From Xylanibacter ruminicola (lineage in GTDB: Bacteria; Bacteroidota; Bacteroidia; Bacteroidales; Bacteroidaceae), in contig SUYC01000013.1 of NCBI GenBank assembly GCA_015060625.1, positions 1 through 64,000 of the forward strand: 64,000 nucleotides of DNA. The letters run 5' to 3'. A program made the translations under genes and the position numbers. Positions 45,917 to 55,322 of this stretch are shown piece by piece. The stretch's first letter is position 1. Each line of letters starts with the position of its first letter. The notes below the pieces were generated by a model that worked only from the letters and a program-made list of their open reading frames with translations, searched no databases and was not told the DNA's origin.

Positions 45917-46591
45917 ATGAAAAAGTATTTAGCAGAAATGGTGGGCACAATGGTGCTCGTGTTGATGGGCTGCGGTGTAGCCGTGAGTCTGGGTTGTGAT
46001 CCTGTTAACAACATCCCCGCTGTGGTGGGCACGGCTTTTGCCTTCGGCCTCTCAGTAGTGGCCATGGCTTATACCATCGGTGGTATCAGCGGTTGCCACA
46101 TCAATCCAGCCATCACCATGGGATGCTATCTGAGCGGACGTATCAGCGGAAAAGACTGCGGCATGTACATCCTGTTCCAGGTCATCGGTGCCTTTATCGG
46201 TTCTCTGCTATTGTATATACTCACGGAGAATGTGCCAGGCCTTGAGGGCACTGGTGCCAACGACCTGCAGGCCAACGTGAGCATGCTGGGCGGACTGCTG
46301 GCTGAGATTATCTTCACTTGTGTGTTCGTGCTCGTGGTATTAGGTGCCACCGCCAAGACCAATGGTGCTACCAACAACTTTGCCGGACTGGCTATCGGTC
46401 TTGCGCTCGTTTTGGTTCACCTGGTTTGCATCCGCTACACGGGCACATCAGTTAACCCTGCCCGTTCTATCGCTCCTGCCTTCTTCGAGGGTGGCTCGGC
46501 ATTGACTAATCTGTGGATATTCATCGTGGGTCCATTCGTAGGTAGTGCATGCGCTGCCGGCATCTGGAAACTCATTGACATTAAAAAATAA
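45917..46591 (+). CDS. aqpZ: aquaporin (MIP family)
   Basis: The 224-residue protein has six membrane segments and two NPA boxes (HINPAITMG and SVNPARSIAP). The second is preceded by RYTGT and followed by Arg, as in water-selective AqpZ types. The ATG at 45917 was chosen because the family N-terminus MKKYLAEMVGT starts there; a box TATCTTTG lies about 45 bases upstream. Confidence 0.93.
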   Translation: MKKYLAEMVGTMVLVLMGCGVAVSLGCDPVNNIPAVVGTAFAFGLSVVAMAYTIGGISGCHINPAITMGCYLSGRISGKDCGMYILFQVIGAFIGSLLLYILTENVPGLEGTGANDLQANVSMLGGLLAEIIFTCVFVLVVLGATAKTNGATNNFAGLAIGLALVLVHLVCIRYTGTSVNPARSIAPAFFEGGSALTNLWIFIVGPFVGSACAAGIWKLIDIKK

Positions 46592-46615
46592 AAGAATAAA
46601 AGATTAAAGATTATA

Positions 46616-47842
46616 GTGAAACAAAACAACGGACTTTTTAAGGCAAACGGCGCCAACTATTTGGTGCCGTTTGTATTGATTACAACTCTCTTTTTTTTGT
46701 GGGGATTTGCAAGAGCTATCCTAGACGTACTCAACAAGCATTTCCAGAACGAGATGCACATCAGCATCACGCAGTCGAGCCTCATCCAGGTGACCACCTA
46801 CATGGGCTACTTCCTGATGGCCATCCCTGCAGGACTGTTTATTAACCGCTTCGGCTATCGTCGTGGCGTAGTATTCGGATTGCTACTGTTTGGTTTGGGC
46901 TCATGGTTGTTTGTGCCTTGTACCGAGGCAGGCACCTTAGATGCCTACCTGTTTGCGCTGTTCATCATCAGCGTGGGCTTGGTATTCCTGGAGACTGCTG
47001 CCAACCCTTACGTCACAGAACTAGGCGGCAAGGAAACGGCCTCCAGCAGATTAAACCTCTCACAGTCGTTCAATGGTCTGGGTTGCCTGTTTGCCACTTT
47101 TGCCGTGGGCCAGTTCCTGTTCAGCAATGGTGGCGGAAACATTGCTATACCCTATGTCATCTTAGGTGCAGTGGTGTTAGTGATAGCCTGCATTTTTGCG
47201 CGTGTAAAACTGCCTGAAATCAAGCATAACGACGGATTGGAAGAGAAAGCCAAGTATGGTCGCGAGCCATTGAAGCGCATCTGGAGTCATAAATATTTTG
47301 TCTATGGTCTCATCGCCTTACTGTCTTACGAGGTAGCCGAGATTTCTATCAACAGCTATTTCATCAACTATGTTACGGGCATGGGGTGGATGGACGACCG
47401 CACGGCCTCGATGGTGCTGACGGGTGCTCTGGCATTCTTCATGGTGGGCCGTTTTGTAGGCAGTTTTATCATGCGCTGGCTGCCAGCCGAGCACATGCTG
47501 CTTATCTGCGGTTGTGGTTGCGTGCTGTGCATCATGGCAGTGCTCATGAATTTCGGCCGTCTGTCGCTGATAGGTCTGCTGGGCAACTATCTGTTCGAGG
47601 CCATTATGTTTCCCACCATTTTCTCGCTGGCTGTTCGTGGATTAGGTTCACTCACCAAGAGTGCTTCCAGCATTCTGATGATGACGCCTGTGGGCGGATG
47701 CGGCTTCCTGCTGGTAGGTATCATAGCCGATGCTACCGACATGGTAGTGCCCTTCATCATCCCCTTGCTCTGCTATATCGTGGTAGCTCTCTACGGCTTC
47801 GGCCTCAGCGTCCACCGCGAAGAGAAAGGCTTGCTCGATTAG
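46616..47842 (+). CDS. sugar MFS permease (FucP/GluP-like)
   Basis: This 408-residue, 12-helix major facilitator protein of the fucose/glucose-galactose proton symporter group has FFLWGFARAILDVLNKHFQ, LFINRFGYRRGV, ETAANPYVTELG and SRLNLSQSFNGLG. The start codon is GTG (46616). It follows the aquaporin gene by 24 bases. The exact sugar is not readable. Confidence 0.88.
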   Translation: MKQNNGLFKANGANYLVPFVLITTLFFLWGFARAILDVLNKHFQNEMHISITQSSLIQVTTYMGYFLMAIPAGLFINRFGYRRGVVFGLLLFGLGSWLFVPCTEAGTLDAYLFALFIISVGLVFLETAANPYVTELGGKETASSRLNLSQSFNGLGCLFATFAVGQFLFSNGGGNIAIPYVILGAVVLVIACIFARVKLPEIKHNDGLEEKAKYGREPLKRIWSHKYFVYGLIALLSYEVAEISINSYFINYVTGMGWMDDRTASMVLTGALAFFMVGRFVGSFIMRWLPAEHMLLICGCGCVLCIMAVLMNFGRLSLIGLLGNYLFEAIMFPTIFSLAVRGLGSLTKSASSILMMTPVGGCGFLLVGIIADATDMVVPFIIPLLCYIVVALYGFGLSVHREEKGLLD

Positions 47843-47881
47843 TACCATTTTAAAATCACACTCGAAACAATTAACTAAAAG

Positions 47882-49093
47882 ATGAAGAAAAGACTACTAC
47901 TTCTATGTTTACTGCTGGCTATTATCAACACCATGCGAGCCTGCGACAAACTGAATCTGGAGGCGTACTGCCAACAGATAGACCATGCCATAGCACACTC
48001 GGCCGACTATGTGGCTGCACACGAAAAGAAAATCGGCGAAGCCAAAAGGGCACTGGATTTCGAAACATCACCCAAAAACAAATACCAGATCAATTTCAAG
48101 TTGTATGAGCTCTACAAAGCGTTTGTAAGTGACTCGGCCATGTACTACCTGACAGAGTGTATTAAGTTGGCCGACCAGTTGGGCGACAAATCGGGCTCAG
48201 TGAAATGTCGTGCGCTGATGGCTATCAGATGTTCGAACATCGGTATGTATGACGAAGCACTCAACACGCTCGACTCGATTAATCCAGCAGGCATAGACAC
48301 CCTTTCATTAGGCATCTATTATGAGGCCTACAACAATGTGTATAGCGAGTTGGCTTACTACACCCGACTGGAGCACATGCGACAGACTTATCAAGCCAAA
48401 GCCGACCATTACAAGAAACTGATGATGGAGATACTGCCGCCTACGTACGAGACACGCTTCTTGCGACTGGAGCAGCAGGCTCAGGTGGAAGGGAAACTGG
48501 ATGAGGCCATGAGAATCAACGACGAATGGCTCAAGACGGTAGAACCAGGCAGTCATCCCTATGCACTGGTGGCACTATACCGCTACATTGAATACAAGCT
48601 GCAGGGCAACAAACCCCAGATGATGCACTGGCTGGTGGAATCGGTGCTGGCCGACATCCGTAATGCGGCTATGGACCAAGGTTCTATGTGGGAACTGGCC
48701 AACGAACTGATGCTGAACGGCGATATTGATAAAGCATCGAGCTACATCAGTTTTACCAGCGACTGCGCCAACCGCTACGGCTCGCGCCAACGTAACTGGC
48801 AGATAGCACCACTGCTGACCACCATCGCCAAGAACTACAAAGCTAAGAGCGAACATACCACCAGTCAATTGCGCATGCTGGTGGTAGCCATCAGTCTGCT
48901 GCTGTTGCTGCTCTTGGGCGTACTGTTCTTCCTGCGCCGCCGCAACCTGCAGTTGGATGCTGCCCGAATGGCACTGAAAGGGAAGAACGACGAGCTGGCC
49001 ACCGCTAACAGTCAACTGGCCACACAAACCGAAAAGTTGTCAACGCTTAATTCTCAACTCTCAACTCTCAACTTTCTGAGAGTAACCGCGTAA
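47882..49093 (+). CDS. DUF6377-type membrane regulator, N-terminal part (frameshifted)
   Basis: The 403 residues comprise a signal-like N-terminus, TPR-like helices with the DSAMYYLTECIKLADQLGDK repeat, a membrane segment (about 325-345), then a coiled coil. They end out of frame after STLNSQLSTLNFLRVTA. The continuation, beginning ESNRVKEEYIGRF, lies in another frame from 49078. The break sits on three CTCAACT units (49053-49073). Adding one unit, or losing two, would restore one frame giving a protein of about 555 residues. It may be a phase-variable or decayed gene. The intact family acts as a membrane-bound regulator. Confidence 0.75.
   Translation: MKKRLLLLCLLLAIINTMRACDKLNLEAYCQQIDHAIAHSADYVAAHEKKIGEAKRALDFETSPKNKYQINFKLYELYKAFVSDSAMYYLTECIKLADQLGDKSGSVKCRALMAIRCSNIGMYDEALNTLDSINPAGIDTLSLGIYYEAYNNVYSELAYYTRLEHMRQTYQAKADHYKKLMMEILPPTYETRFLRLEQQAQVEGKLDEAMRINDEWLKTVEPGSHPYALVALYRYIEYKLQGNKPQMMHWLVESVLADIRNAAMDQGSMWELANELMLNGDIDKASSYISFTSDCANRYGSRQRNWQIAPLLTTIAKNYKAKSEHTTSQLRMLVVAISLLLLLLLGVLFFLRRRNLQLDAARMALKGKNDELATANSQLATQTEKLSTLNSQLSTLNFLRVTA
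49053..49073 (+). repeat. three CTCAACT heptanucleotide units at the frameshift
   Basis: CTCAACT occurs three times head to tail, inside the coiled-coil region of the split gene. A 7-base unit changes the reading frame when its copy number changes, which fits slipped-strand switching. Confidence 0.9.
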
Positions 49094-49116
49094 AAGAGGA
49101 GTATATCGGACGCTTT

Positions 49117-49551
49117 ATGAGTCTGTGCTCGCAGTATATCGACAAGTTGGACGACTATCGCAAGATGGTGAACAAGAAGATGAAGAACAAGGAGCTGGAG
49201 GATTTGTTCCGTATATCGAAATCTACCGAGCTGAAAGAGAAAGAGCTGGAAGAGTTGTATCAGAACTTCGACTCAGTGTTTCTGCACCTGTTTCCCAACT
49301 TTGTGAACGACTTTAATGCCCTGCTGCAAGACGACATGCAGGTACACCCCAAGGAGGAGAACCGACTGACCACAGAAATAAGAATTTTTGCCCTAATTCG
49401 ACTGGGCATCGAAGACTCGTCGAAGATTGCGGAATTCCTGCATTACAGTGTCAACACCATCTATAATTATCGTGCGCGTATCAAAAACGGCGCACTTGAC
49501 AATCGCGAGAGTTTCGAACGACGTATCAAGCAGTTAGGTAACATACAATAG
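49117..49551 (+). CDS. DUF6377-type regulator, C-terminal part with HTH
   Basis: The 144-residue stretch begins inside the conserved block EEYIGRFMSLCSQYIDKLDDYRKMVNKK. It ends with a LuxR-like helix-turn-helix (EIRIFALIRLGIEDSSKIAEFLHYSVNTIYNYRARI). The true in-frame coding region reaches back to at least 49078. There is no promoter or leader of its own, so this is the rest of the gene at 47882 and not an independent gene. It would bind DNA if joined to the membrane part. Confidence 0.7.
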   Translation: MSLCSQYIDKLDDYRKMVNKKMKNKELEDLFRISKSTELKEKELEELYQNFDSVFLHLFPNFVNDFNALLQDDMQVHPKEENRLTTEIRIFALIRLGIEDSSKIAEFLHYSVNTIYNYRARIKNGALDNRESFERRIKQLGNIQ

Positions 49552-49691
49552 CATCTTACAGTTAACAAAATATTATAAAAAAATTGAAATAATCCACTAA
49601 TTGGCGGTTAAATTCTACTAACCGTCAATTTTTTGTCTATTTTATTTGGAAGTTATCGATAAACTTATTACCTTTGCCGACGAAATCAATT

Positions 49692-51032
49692 ATGATTGGG
49701 ATGAAGAAAAAATTAGTTGTATTAAGTATGTTGATGCTGACGCTGACGATATCAGCTCAGAAAAAATGGACCATGCAAGAATGTATCGACTATGCCATGG
49801 CAAACAACATAACTCTGCAGAAATCAAAACTGCAGAAGCAGAGTGCAACCGAAGACCTGAAGGGCTCGAAGGCTGCATTGCTGCCTACTCTGAACGCATC
49901 TACCAACCAGAGCGTGGGCTACCAGCCCTGGAAGGATTCGGGCGTATCTACTGTTACTAACGGTATGGTAAACACCAAAGTTGACAAATCCTATTATAAT
50001 GGTTCGTATGCTGTTAACGCTCAATGGACTGTTTGGAACGGCAACCGAAACACCAATACCATCAAGCTGAACAAGATAAGCGAAGACGAAGCCGAACTGC
50101 AAAGCAAGGAAACAGCCAACAGCATTCAGGAGCGTATAGCCCAGCTATACACCCAGATTCTGTATTTGGCCGAGAACGTAAAGGTGAACGAGCAGATGCT
50201 GGAAACCGCCAAGAAAAACGAGGAGCGCGGACAGGAGATGGTGAACGTAGGTAAAATGAGCAAGGCCGACCTGGCCCAGTTGAGTGCTCAGCGAGCCACC
50301 GACGAGTATAATATTGTAGAAACGCGCAGTCAGCTGTTGAACTACAAACTGCAACTGAAACAGTTGTTGGAGATTACCGATGAAACGGACTTTGACGTGG
50401 CTATCCCAGAGATTTCCGACACGATGGTATTGAAAGAGGTGCCCACCCTGCAGGGTGTTTACGAGCAGGCACTGCTGAACCGTCCTGAAATTGAGCGTTC
50501 TAAGTTAGCCATCAAGAGCAGCGACGTGAACCTCTCGGTAGCAAAAGCCGGTTGGCTGCCCACCGTTAGTATGACAGGTAGCTTTGGCACCAGCACCAAC
50601 TCACTGAATTCGAACGGCTGGGGCAAGCAGATGAAGACCAACTTTGATGCAATGGCAGGTGTTTCGGTTAGTGTACCCATCTATGATGGCAGATCTACCA
50701 AGACTTCGGTGAACAAGGCCAAGATTCAACAGTTGTCGGCTCAGCTCGATCTGTTAGATCAACAAAAGACGCTCTACTCTACTATTCAGGAGTACTGGTT
50801 GAATGCTCAAACCAACCAGCAGAAGTACAAGGCCGCCAGCGCAACTGTTGAGAGCGAGCAACTGAGTTACAACCTGCTACAGGAGCAGTTCCGTTTGGGA
50901 CTGAAGAACATCGTGGAACTGATGACTGGTAAGGACAACCTGCTCTCGGCTCAGCAGAACCAGTTGCAGTCGAAGTATCAGACCATCTACAACCAGCAGA
51001 TGCTGAAGTTCTACGAAACGGGAGAGATGTGA
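49692..51032 (+). CDS. TolC-family outer-membrane efflux protein
   Basis: The product of about 446 residues has a signal peptide (MKKKLVVLSMLMLTLTISAQ) and the two-fold helical-barrel repeat of TolC proteins, with KWTMQECIDYAMANN at the start of the mature protein and long coiled coils. The promoter box TACCTTTG is at about 49669-49676, so translation starts at the ATG at 49692 or 49701. It is first in a six-gene efflux and sensing operon. Confidence 0.88.
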   Translation: MIGMKKKLVVLSMLMLTLTISAQKKWTMQECIDYAMANNITLQKSKLQKQSATEDLKGSKAALLPTLNASTNQSVGYQPWKDSGVSTVTNGMVNTKVDKSYYNGSYAVNAQWTVWNGNRNTNTIKLNKISEDEAELQSKETANSIQERIAQLYTQILYLAENVKVNEQMLETAKKNEERGQEMVNVGKMSKADLAQLSAQRATDEYNIVETRSQLLNYKLQLKQLLEITDETDFDVAIPEISDTMVLKEVPTLQGVYEQALLNRPEIERSKLAIKSSDVNLSVAKAGWLPTVSMTGSFGTSTNSLNSNGWGKQMKTNFDAMAGVSVSVPIYDGRSTKTSVNKAKIQQLSAQLDLLDQQKTLYSTIQEYWLNAQTNQQKYKAASATVESEQLSYNLLQEQFRLGLKNIVELMTGKDNLLSAQQNQLQSKYQTIYNQQMLKFYETGEM

Positions 51033-51058
51033 TAATAGATAATTAGGAATTGAGAGAT

Positions 51059-52273
51059 ATGAAAAAGATCGGTAAGAAAGGATGGATTGGTATCGGCATC
51101 GTGGCCGTTATCGTGATTGTTGCCCTGGTAAAATGCACTGGCGGCAAGAAAGAAGAGAAGATTAGCTTTGATACCGCAAAGGTAGAGAAAACAAATATCC
51201 AGACCAGCATTACAGCTACTGGCACCATCGAGCCTGTAACCAGCGTAACCGTTGGTACACAGGTGAGTGGTATCGTGAGTCATCTGTATGTAGATTACAA
51301 CAGCGTAGTCAAGAAGGGACAGGTGATTGCCGAGTTGGACCGCACCAACCTGATAAGTGAGCTGAACACCGCCAAGGCTAACTTGAGCAGTGCACAAAGC
51401 TCGTTGAACTATCAGCTGAGTAATTATAATAGGTATAAGGAACTGTACAATAAGGGACTGGTAAGTGCCGATGAGTTTGAGAGTGCCCGACTGCAGTATC
51501 TGCAAGCCAAAGAGCAGGTGAGCACCTCGAAAGAGAGTCTGCAACGCGCACAAACAAACCTGGGTTATGCCACCATCACATCGCCTATCGATGGTGTCAT
51601 CCTGTCGAAATCTGTTGAAGAAGGTCAGACTGTAGCTGCCTCGTTCAACACCCCAGAGCTGTTTGTGATTGCACAAGACCTGACCGACATGCGTGTGATT
51701 GCCGACATCGACGAAGCCGACATAGGTGGCGTAAAGGAGGGACAGCGCGTGAGCTTTACCGTAGATGCCTTCCCCGACGACCAGTTCGAAGGTCGCGTAA
51801 CACAGGTTCGTCAGCAGGCCACTACCGAGAGTAACGTAGTGACTTACGAGGTGGTGATTTCGGCCCCCAACAACGACTTGAAATTGAAACCTGGTTTGAC
51901 TGCCAACGTCACCATCTTCACTTTGGAGAAGAACGACGTATTGGCCGTACCTGCCAAGGCACTGCGATTCCACCCCAACGAGGCATTGTTGCAGGAGGGT
52001 GAGACTATTGAGGATTGCGAGGGCGACCACAAACTATGGACCAAAGAAGGAACTGTATTCAAGGCTCATCAGGTTGAGATTGGTACCAGCAATGGTATCA
52101 TGACCGAGATTACCGGCGGCATCAAGGTTGGTACAGAGATTCTGACCGACTTTAACATCAGCGGCGGTACTGCCGACGCTGAGCAGCAGCAGGCCAACCC
52201 ATTCATGCCACGCCCAAGAAATAATAACAAACAGAATGGAAACGGCGGCGGAAATGCACCGCAGAGAAAATAA
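51059..52273 (+). CDS. macA: MacA-like periplasmic adaptor
   Basis: The 404-residue membrane-fusion protein has one N-terminal membrane segment (about 8-25), a split lipoyl/barrel-sandwich domain (TGTIEPVTSVTVGTQVSGIV and TITSPIDGVILSKSVEEGQ), a helical hairpin of coiled coil between them, and a beta-barrel. The C-terminal tail is rich in Asn, Gly and Gln. It links the MacB pump to TolC. I chose the ATG at 51059 over a TTG nine bases upstream. Confidence 0.9.
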   Translation: MKKIGKKGWIGIGIVAVIVIVALVKCTGGKKEEKISFDTAKVEKTNIQTSITATGTIEPVTSVTVGTQVSGIVSHLYVDYNSVVKKGQVIAELDRTNLISELNTAKANLSSAQSSLNYQLSNYNRYKELYNKGLVSADEFESARLQYLQAKEQVSTSKESLQRAQTNLGYATITSPIDGVILSKSVEEGQTVAASFNTPELFVIAQDLTDMRVIADIDEADIGGVKEGQRVSFTVDAFPDDQFEGRVTQVRQQATTESNVVTYEVVISAPNNDLKLKPGLTANVTIFTLEKNDVLAVPAKALRFHPNEALLQEGETIEDCEGDHKLWTKEGTVFKAHQVEIGTSNGIMTEITGGIKVGTEILTDFNISGGTADAEQQQANPFMPRPRNNNKQNGNGGGNAPQRK

Positions 52274-52306
52274 TCCGTGTGAATCCGTGAAATCCGTGCC
52301 AAAATT

Positions 52307-53062
52307 ATGAAAGAAGAGAAGAGAGTAGTTATTGAACTGCAGAACGTTAAGCGCTACTTCCAAGTGGGCAGTGAGACGGTGAAAGCCTTGCGAGGCGTCT
52401 CGTTCAAGATTTACGAGGGCGAGTTCGTTACCATCCAAGGCACATCGGGATCTGGTAAGAGTACACTGCTTAATCAGTTGGGGTGTCTTGACACGCCTAC
52501 CAGCGGCGAATACCTGCTGGATGGTATTGCTGTGCGCACCATGTCGAAGACACAGCGTGCCAAACTGCGCAACCGCAAGATTGGCTTTGTGTTCCAGAAT
52601 TACAATCTGCTGGCCAAAACCACAGCTTTGGAGAATGTGGAACTGCCACTGATGTATAACTCAGAGATTTCGGCCTCGGAGCGTCGCCGTAAAGCCATGG
52701 AAGCCCTGAAGGCCGTGGGACTGGAAGACCGCATGTATCACAAGTCGAACCAGATGTCGGGAGGTCAGATGCAGCGTGTAGCCATTGCCCGTGCGCTGGT
52801 TAACGATCCAGCAGTGCTGTTGGCCGACGAGGCCACAGGTAACCTCGACACCCGTACATCGTTCGAGATGCTGGTACTGTTTCAGGAACTTTACAAACAA
52901 GGTCACACGATTATCTTTGTGACCCACAACCCTGAGATAGCCGAGTATTCGAGTCGTAATATCAATCTGCGCGATGGCAAGATTCGCGAGGATACCATCA
53001 ATACTCATATCAAGTCGGCAGCCGAGGCACTGGCACAGTTACCCGCTCCGCAGGACGATTAA
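52307..53062 (+). CDS. macB: ABC transporter ATPase (MacB/LolD-type)
   Basis: The 251-residue ATPase has Walker A GTSGSGKSTLL, signature SGGQMQRVAIARAL, Walker B VLLADEATGNLD and the switch histidine VTHNPE. It powers the permease that follows. MacB is often one fused protein; here ATPase and permease are separate genes, the usual form in Bacteroidota. A single arm of the CACGAATT-type repeat sits in the 33-base gap before it. Confidence 0.93.
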   Translation: MKEEKRVVIELQNVKRYFQVGSETVKALRGVSFKIYEGEFVTIQGTSGSGKSTLLNQLGCLDTPTSGEYLLDGIAVRTMSKTQRAKLRNRKIGFVFQNYNLLAKTTALENVELPLMYNSEISASERRRKAMEALKAVGLEDRMYHKSNQMSGGQMQRVAIARALVNDPAVLLADEATGNLDTRTSFEMLVLFQELYKQGHTIIFVTHNPEIAEYSSRNINLRDGKIREDTINTHIKSAAEALAQLPAPQDD

Positions 53063-53089
53063 AAATTAAGAATTAAGAAAAAAAAAGAG

Positions 53090-54307
53090 ATGAATATTCT
53101 CAATTTATTTAAAGTTAGTCTGAAGGCCGTAGCGAACAATAAGATGCGCTCGTTCCTGTCGATGCTGGGTATCATCATCGGCGTGGCAGCAGTGATTATC
53201 ATGATGAGCATCGGTCAGGGCTCGAAGGAGAGCATTCGTGCCGAACTCTCAACAATGGGTACCAACCTGCTGACCATCCGTCCTGGTGCCGATATGCGAG
53301 GTGGTGTGCGACAGGATCCGTCGAGCATGCAGACACTGAAGATGGCCGACTACGAGCGTATTGTTCGTGAGAAGCGTTTTGTTACCAAGGTATCGCCCGA
53401 GGTGACAGCCAGCGGTCAGGCCATCTATGGCAGTAAGAACACCAACGCCTCGATGTATGGCGAATCGATAGACTATCTGGATATCCGACTATGGACTATC
53501 GAAGAAGGCGAATGTTTTACTGAGGAGGACATCAAAAAAGCCTCGAAAGTATGCGTGGTAGGTGCCACCATCGTAAAAGAACTGTTTGGCGAGGGTGCCG
53601 AGTGTATCGGCAAAACCATCCGCTTCAAGAGTATCCCCATGCGTATTGTGGGTGTACTGAAGTCGAAGGGCTACAACTCATGGGGCATGGACCAGGACAA
53701 TGTGATTATTGCCCCCTACACCACCGTGATGAAACGTATTGCTGCCCAGACCTATTTCTCGAGTATCGTTTGCTCGGCTGTAACCGAGGAACTGAGCGAT
53801 GCTGCCATCGAGGAACTCACACAGATACTGCGCAACAACCACAAGCTGAAGGAGGATGCCGACGACGACTTCACCATCCGCTCACAGGCAGAAATGATGG
53901 AGACCATGTCGAGTACGATGGACACCGTCACTATCATTCTGGTTGTGGCAGCAGCCTTCTCGCTATTGGTAGCGGGCATTGGTATTATGAACATTATGCT
54001 GGTAAGTGTAACCGAGCGCACCAAGGAGATTGGACTGCGCATGGCGGTAGGTGCTACCGGTCCTGTTATATCGTTACAGTTTCTGATAGAGAGTGTGCTG
54101 ATATCCTTTACAGGCGGACTGATAGGTGTGATTGTAGGCGTAGGCGCTAGCACCTTCTTAGCATCATTCGGCATGCCTTCAAGCATTCCTGCCTGGAGTA
54201 TCTACGTATCGTTCCTGGTATGTGTGTTTATCGGTGTACTGTTTGGTTACATACCGGCACAGAAAGCTGCAAATATGGATCCAATAGAAGCTATAAGACA
54301 TGAATAA
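53090..54307 (+). CDS. MacB-type ABC permease
   Basis: The 405-residue protein has one N-terminal membrane helix with KMRSFLSMLGIIIGVAAVI, a large periplasmic domain (about 45-270) and three C-terminal helices of the FtsX family (VAAAFSLLVAGIGIMNIMLVSVTERTKEIGLRMAVGA...). It works by mechanotransmission with the ATPase to push substrate through the adaptor and TolC. Its end overlaps the sensor kinase start by 8 bases (54300-54307). Confidence 0.93.
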   Translation: MNILNLFKVSLKAVANNKMRSFLSMLGIIIGVAAVIIMMSIGQGSKESIRAELSTMGTNLLTIRPGADMRGGVRQDPSSMQTLKMADYERIVREKRFVTKVSPEVTASGQAIYGSKNTNASMYGESIDYLDIRLWTIEEGECFTEEDIKKASKVCVVGATIVKELFGEGAECIGKTIRFKSIPMRIVGVLKSKGYNSWGMDQDNVIIAPYTTVMKRIAAQTYFSSIVCSAVTEELSDAAIEELTQILRNNHKLKEDADDDFTIRSQAEMMETMSSTMDTVTIILVVAAAFSLLVAGIGIMNIMLVSVTERTKEIGLRMAVGATGPVISLQFLIESVLISFTGGLIGVIVGVGASTFLASFGMPSSIPAWSIYVSFLVCVFIGVLFGYIPAQKAANMDPIEAIRHE

Positions 54308-55322
54308 ACATTTAGCCGGCCTTTGCCATGTGGCCCTTTGGGCATTTCTATTCCTGTCGCCTCTGACTTACTGGCGAGGCACGGGAATCAAGTTTGTACA
54401 GTACCTGATGTACTGCATGCAACCAGCCATGCTGATGCTAGTGTTCTATCTGAACTATCTGTATCTGGCTCCCAAACTCTTCGTGGCGGGCAGGCATCGC
54501 TACGACCTGCTCATCAATCTGGTGCTGATTACCGCCCTGGGGCTCTTCCTGCACTACTGGAACGACTACACCAACGAGTTGTACGGAGTACATCAACGCT
54601 TTGATGATGCGATTAACGACGTAACCAACATCTTGCGCGACTGTCTGAACCTGGCTATCTTTGCCGGTGGTTCTACCGCATTGGCATTGGCACGCAAATG
54701 GGTAACAACCGAACAGAAGCTGCAGGAGTCGGAGGCTGCTCGCGCTCAAAGCGAACTGAAAAACCTGCGCTCGCAGATTAACCCCCACTTCCTGCTAAAC
54801 ACGCTGAACAATATCTATGCGCTGACAGCCATCGACCATACACGCGCTCAGAATGCCATACAGCAGCTCTCGAAAATGCTACGACATCTGCTATACGACA
54901 ACCAGGAACGCGAGGTTACACTGGCAGATGAAATGCAGTTTATCGAGAACTACATTGCCTTGATGAAGATCCGCTTGTCGCAGAACGTCGATGTCACATT
55001 CCATCGACAGGTGGCCTTGCCTGGTATTAAGGTGGCACCACTCATCTTCATCTCGCTGATTGAGAATGCCTTTAAACATGGCGTGAGTCCTGTTGAACCC
55101 AGTTTTGTGCATATCAGCATAACCGCAACAGAACACGACATCACCTGCCAGATTGAGAACTCGAACCATCCCAAATCGAACGACGATCGCAGCGGTCATG
55201 GCATCGGTCTCAGTCAGGTGCAGCGACGTTTAGAATTGTCCTATCCCGGACGTTATATCTGGGAAAAGGGCACTAATAAAGAAGGAAATATTTACACATC
55301 AACAATACATATCCACTTATGA
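54300..55322 (+). CDS. LytS/YehU-type sensor histidine kinase
   Basis: The 340-residue protein has four hydrophobic segments in the first 130 residues or so, a short coiled coil (EQKLQESEAARAQSELKNL), the phosphoacceptor in LRSQINPHFLLNTLNNIYAL, and a degenerate HATPase domain (IFISLIENAFKHGV). It shares four bases with the next gene. Location in the efflux operon suggests that it senses the pump's substrate or cell-envelope stress, as in antimicrobial-peptide sensing systems; this is inference. Confidence 0.92.
   Translation: MNKHLAGLCHVALWAFLFLSPLTYWRGTGIKFVQYLMYCMQPAMLMLVFYLNYLYLAPKLFVAGRHRYDLLINLVLITALGLFLHYWNDYTNELYGVHQRFDDAINDVTNILRDCLNLAIFAGGSTALALARKWVTTEQKLQESEAARAQSELKNLRSQINPHFLLNTLNNIYALTAIDHTRAQNAIQQLSKMLRHLLYDNQEREVTLADEMQFIENYIALMKIRLSQNVDVTFHRQVALPGIKVAPLIFISLIENAFKHGVSPVEPSFVHISITATEHDITCQIENSNHPKSNDDRSGHGIGLSQVQRRLELSYPGRYIWEKGTNKEGNIYTSTIHIHL

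Noticed and set aside
49117..49551. An independent small HTH gene
   Set aside because: It has no promoter or leader, and its frame extends upstream into the conserved block that belongs to the gene at 47882.
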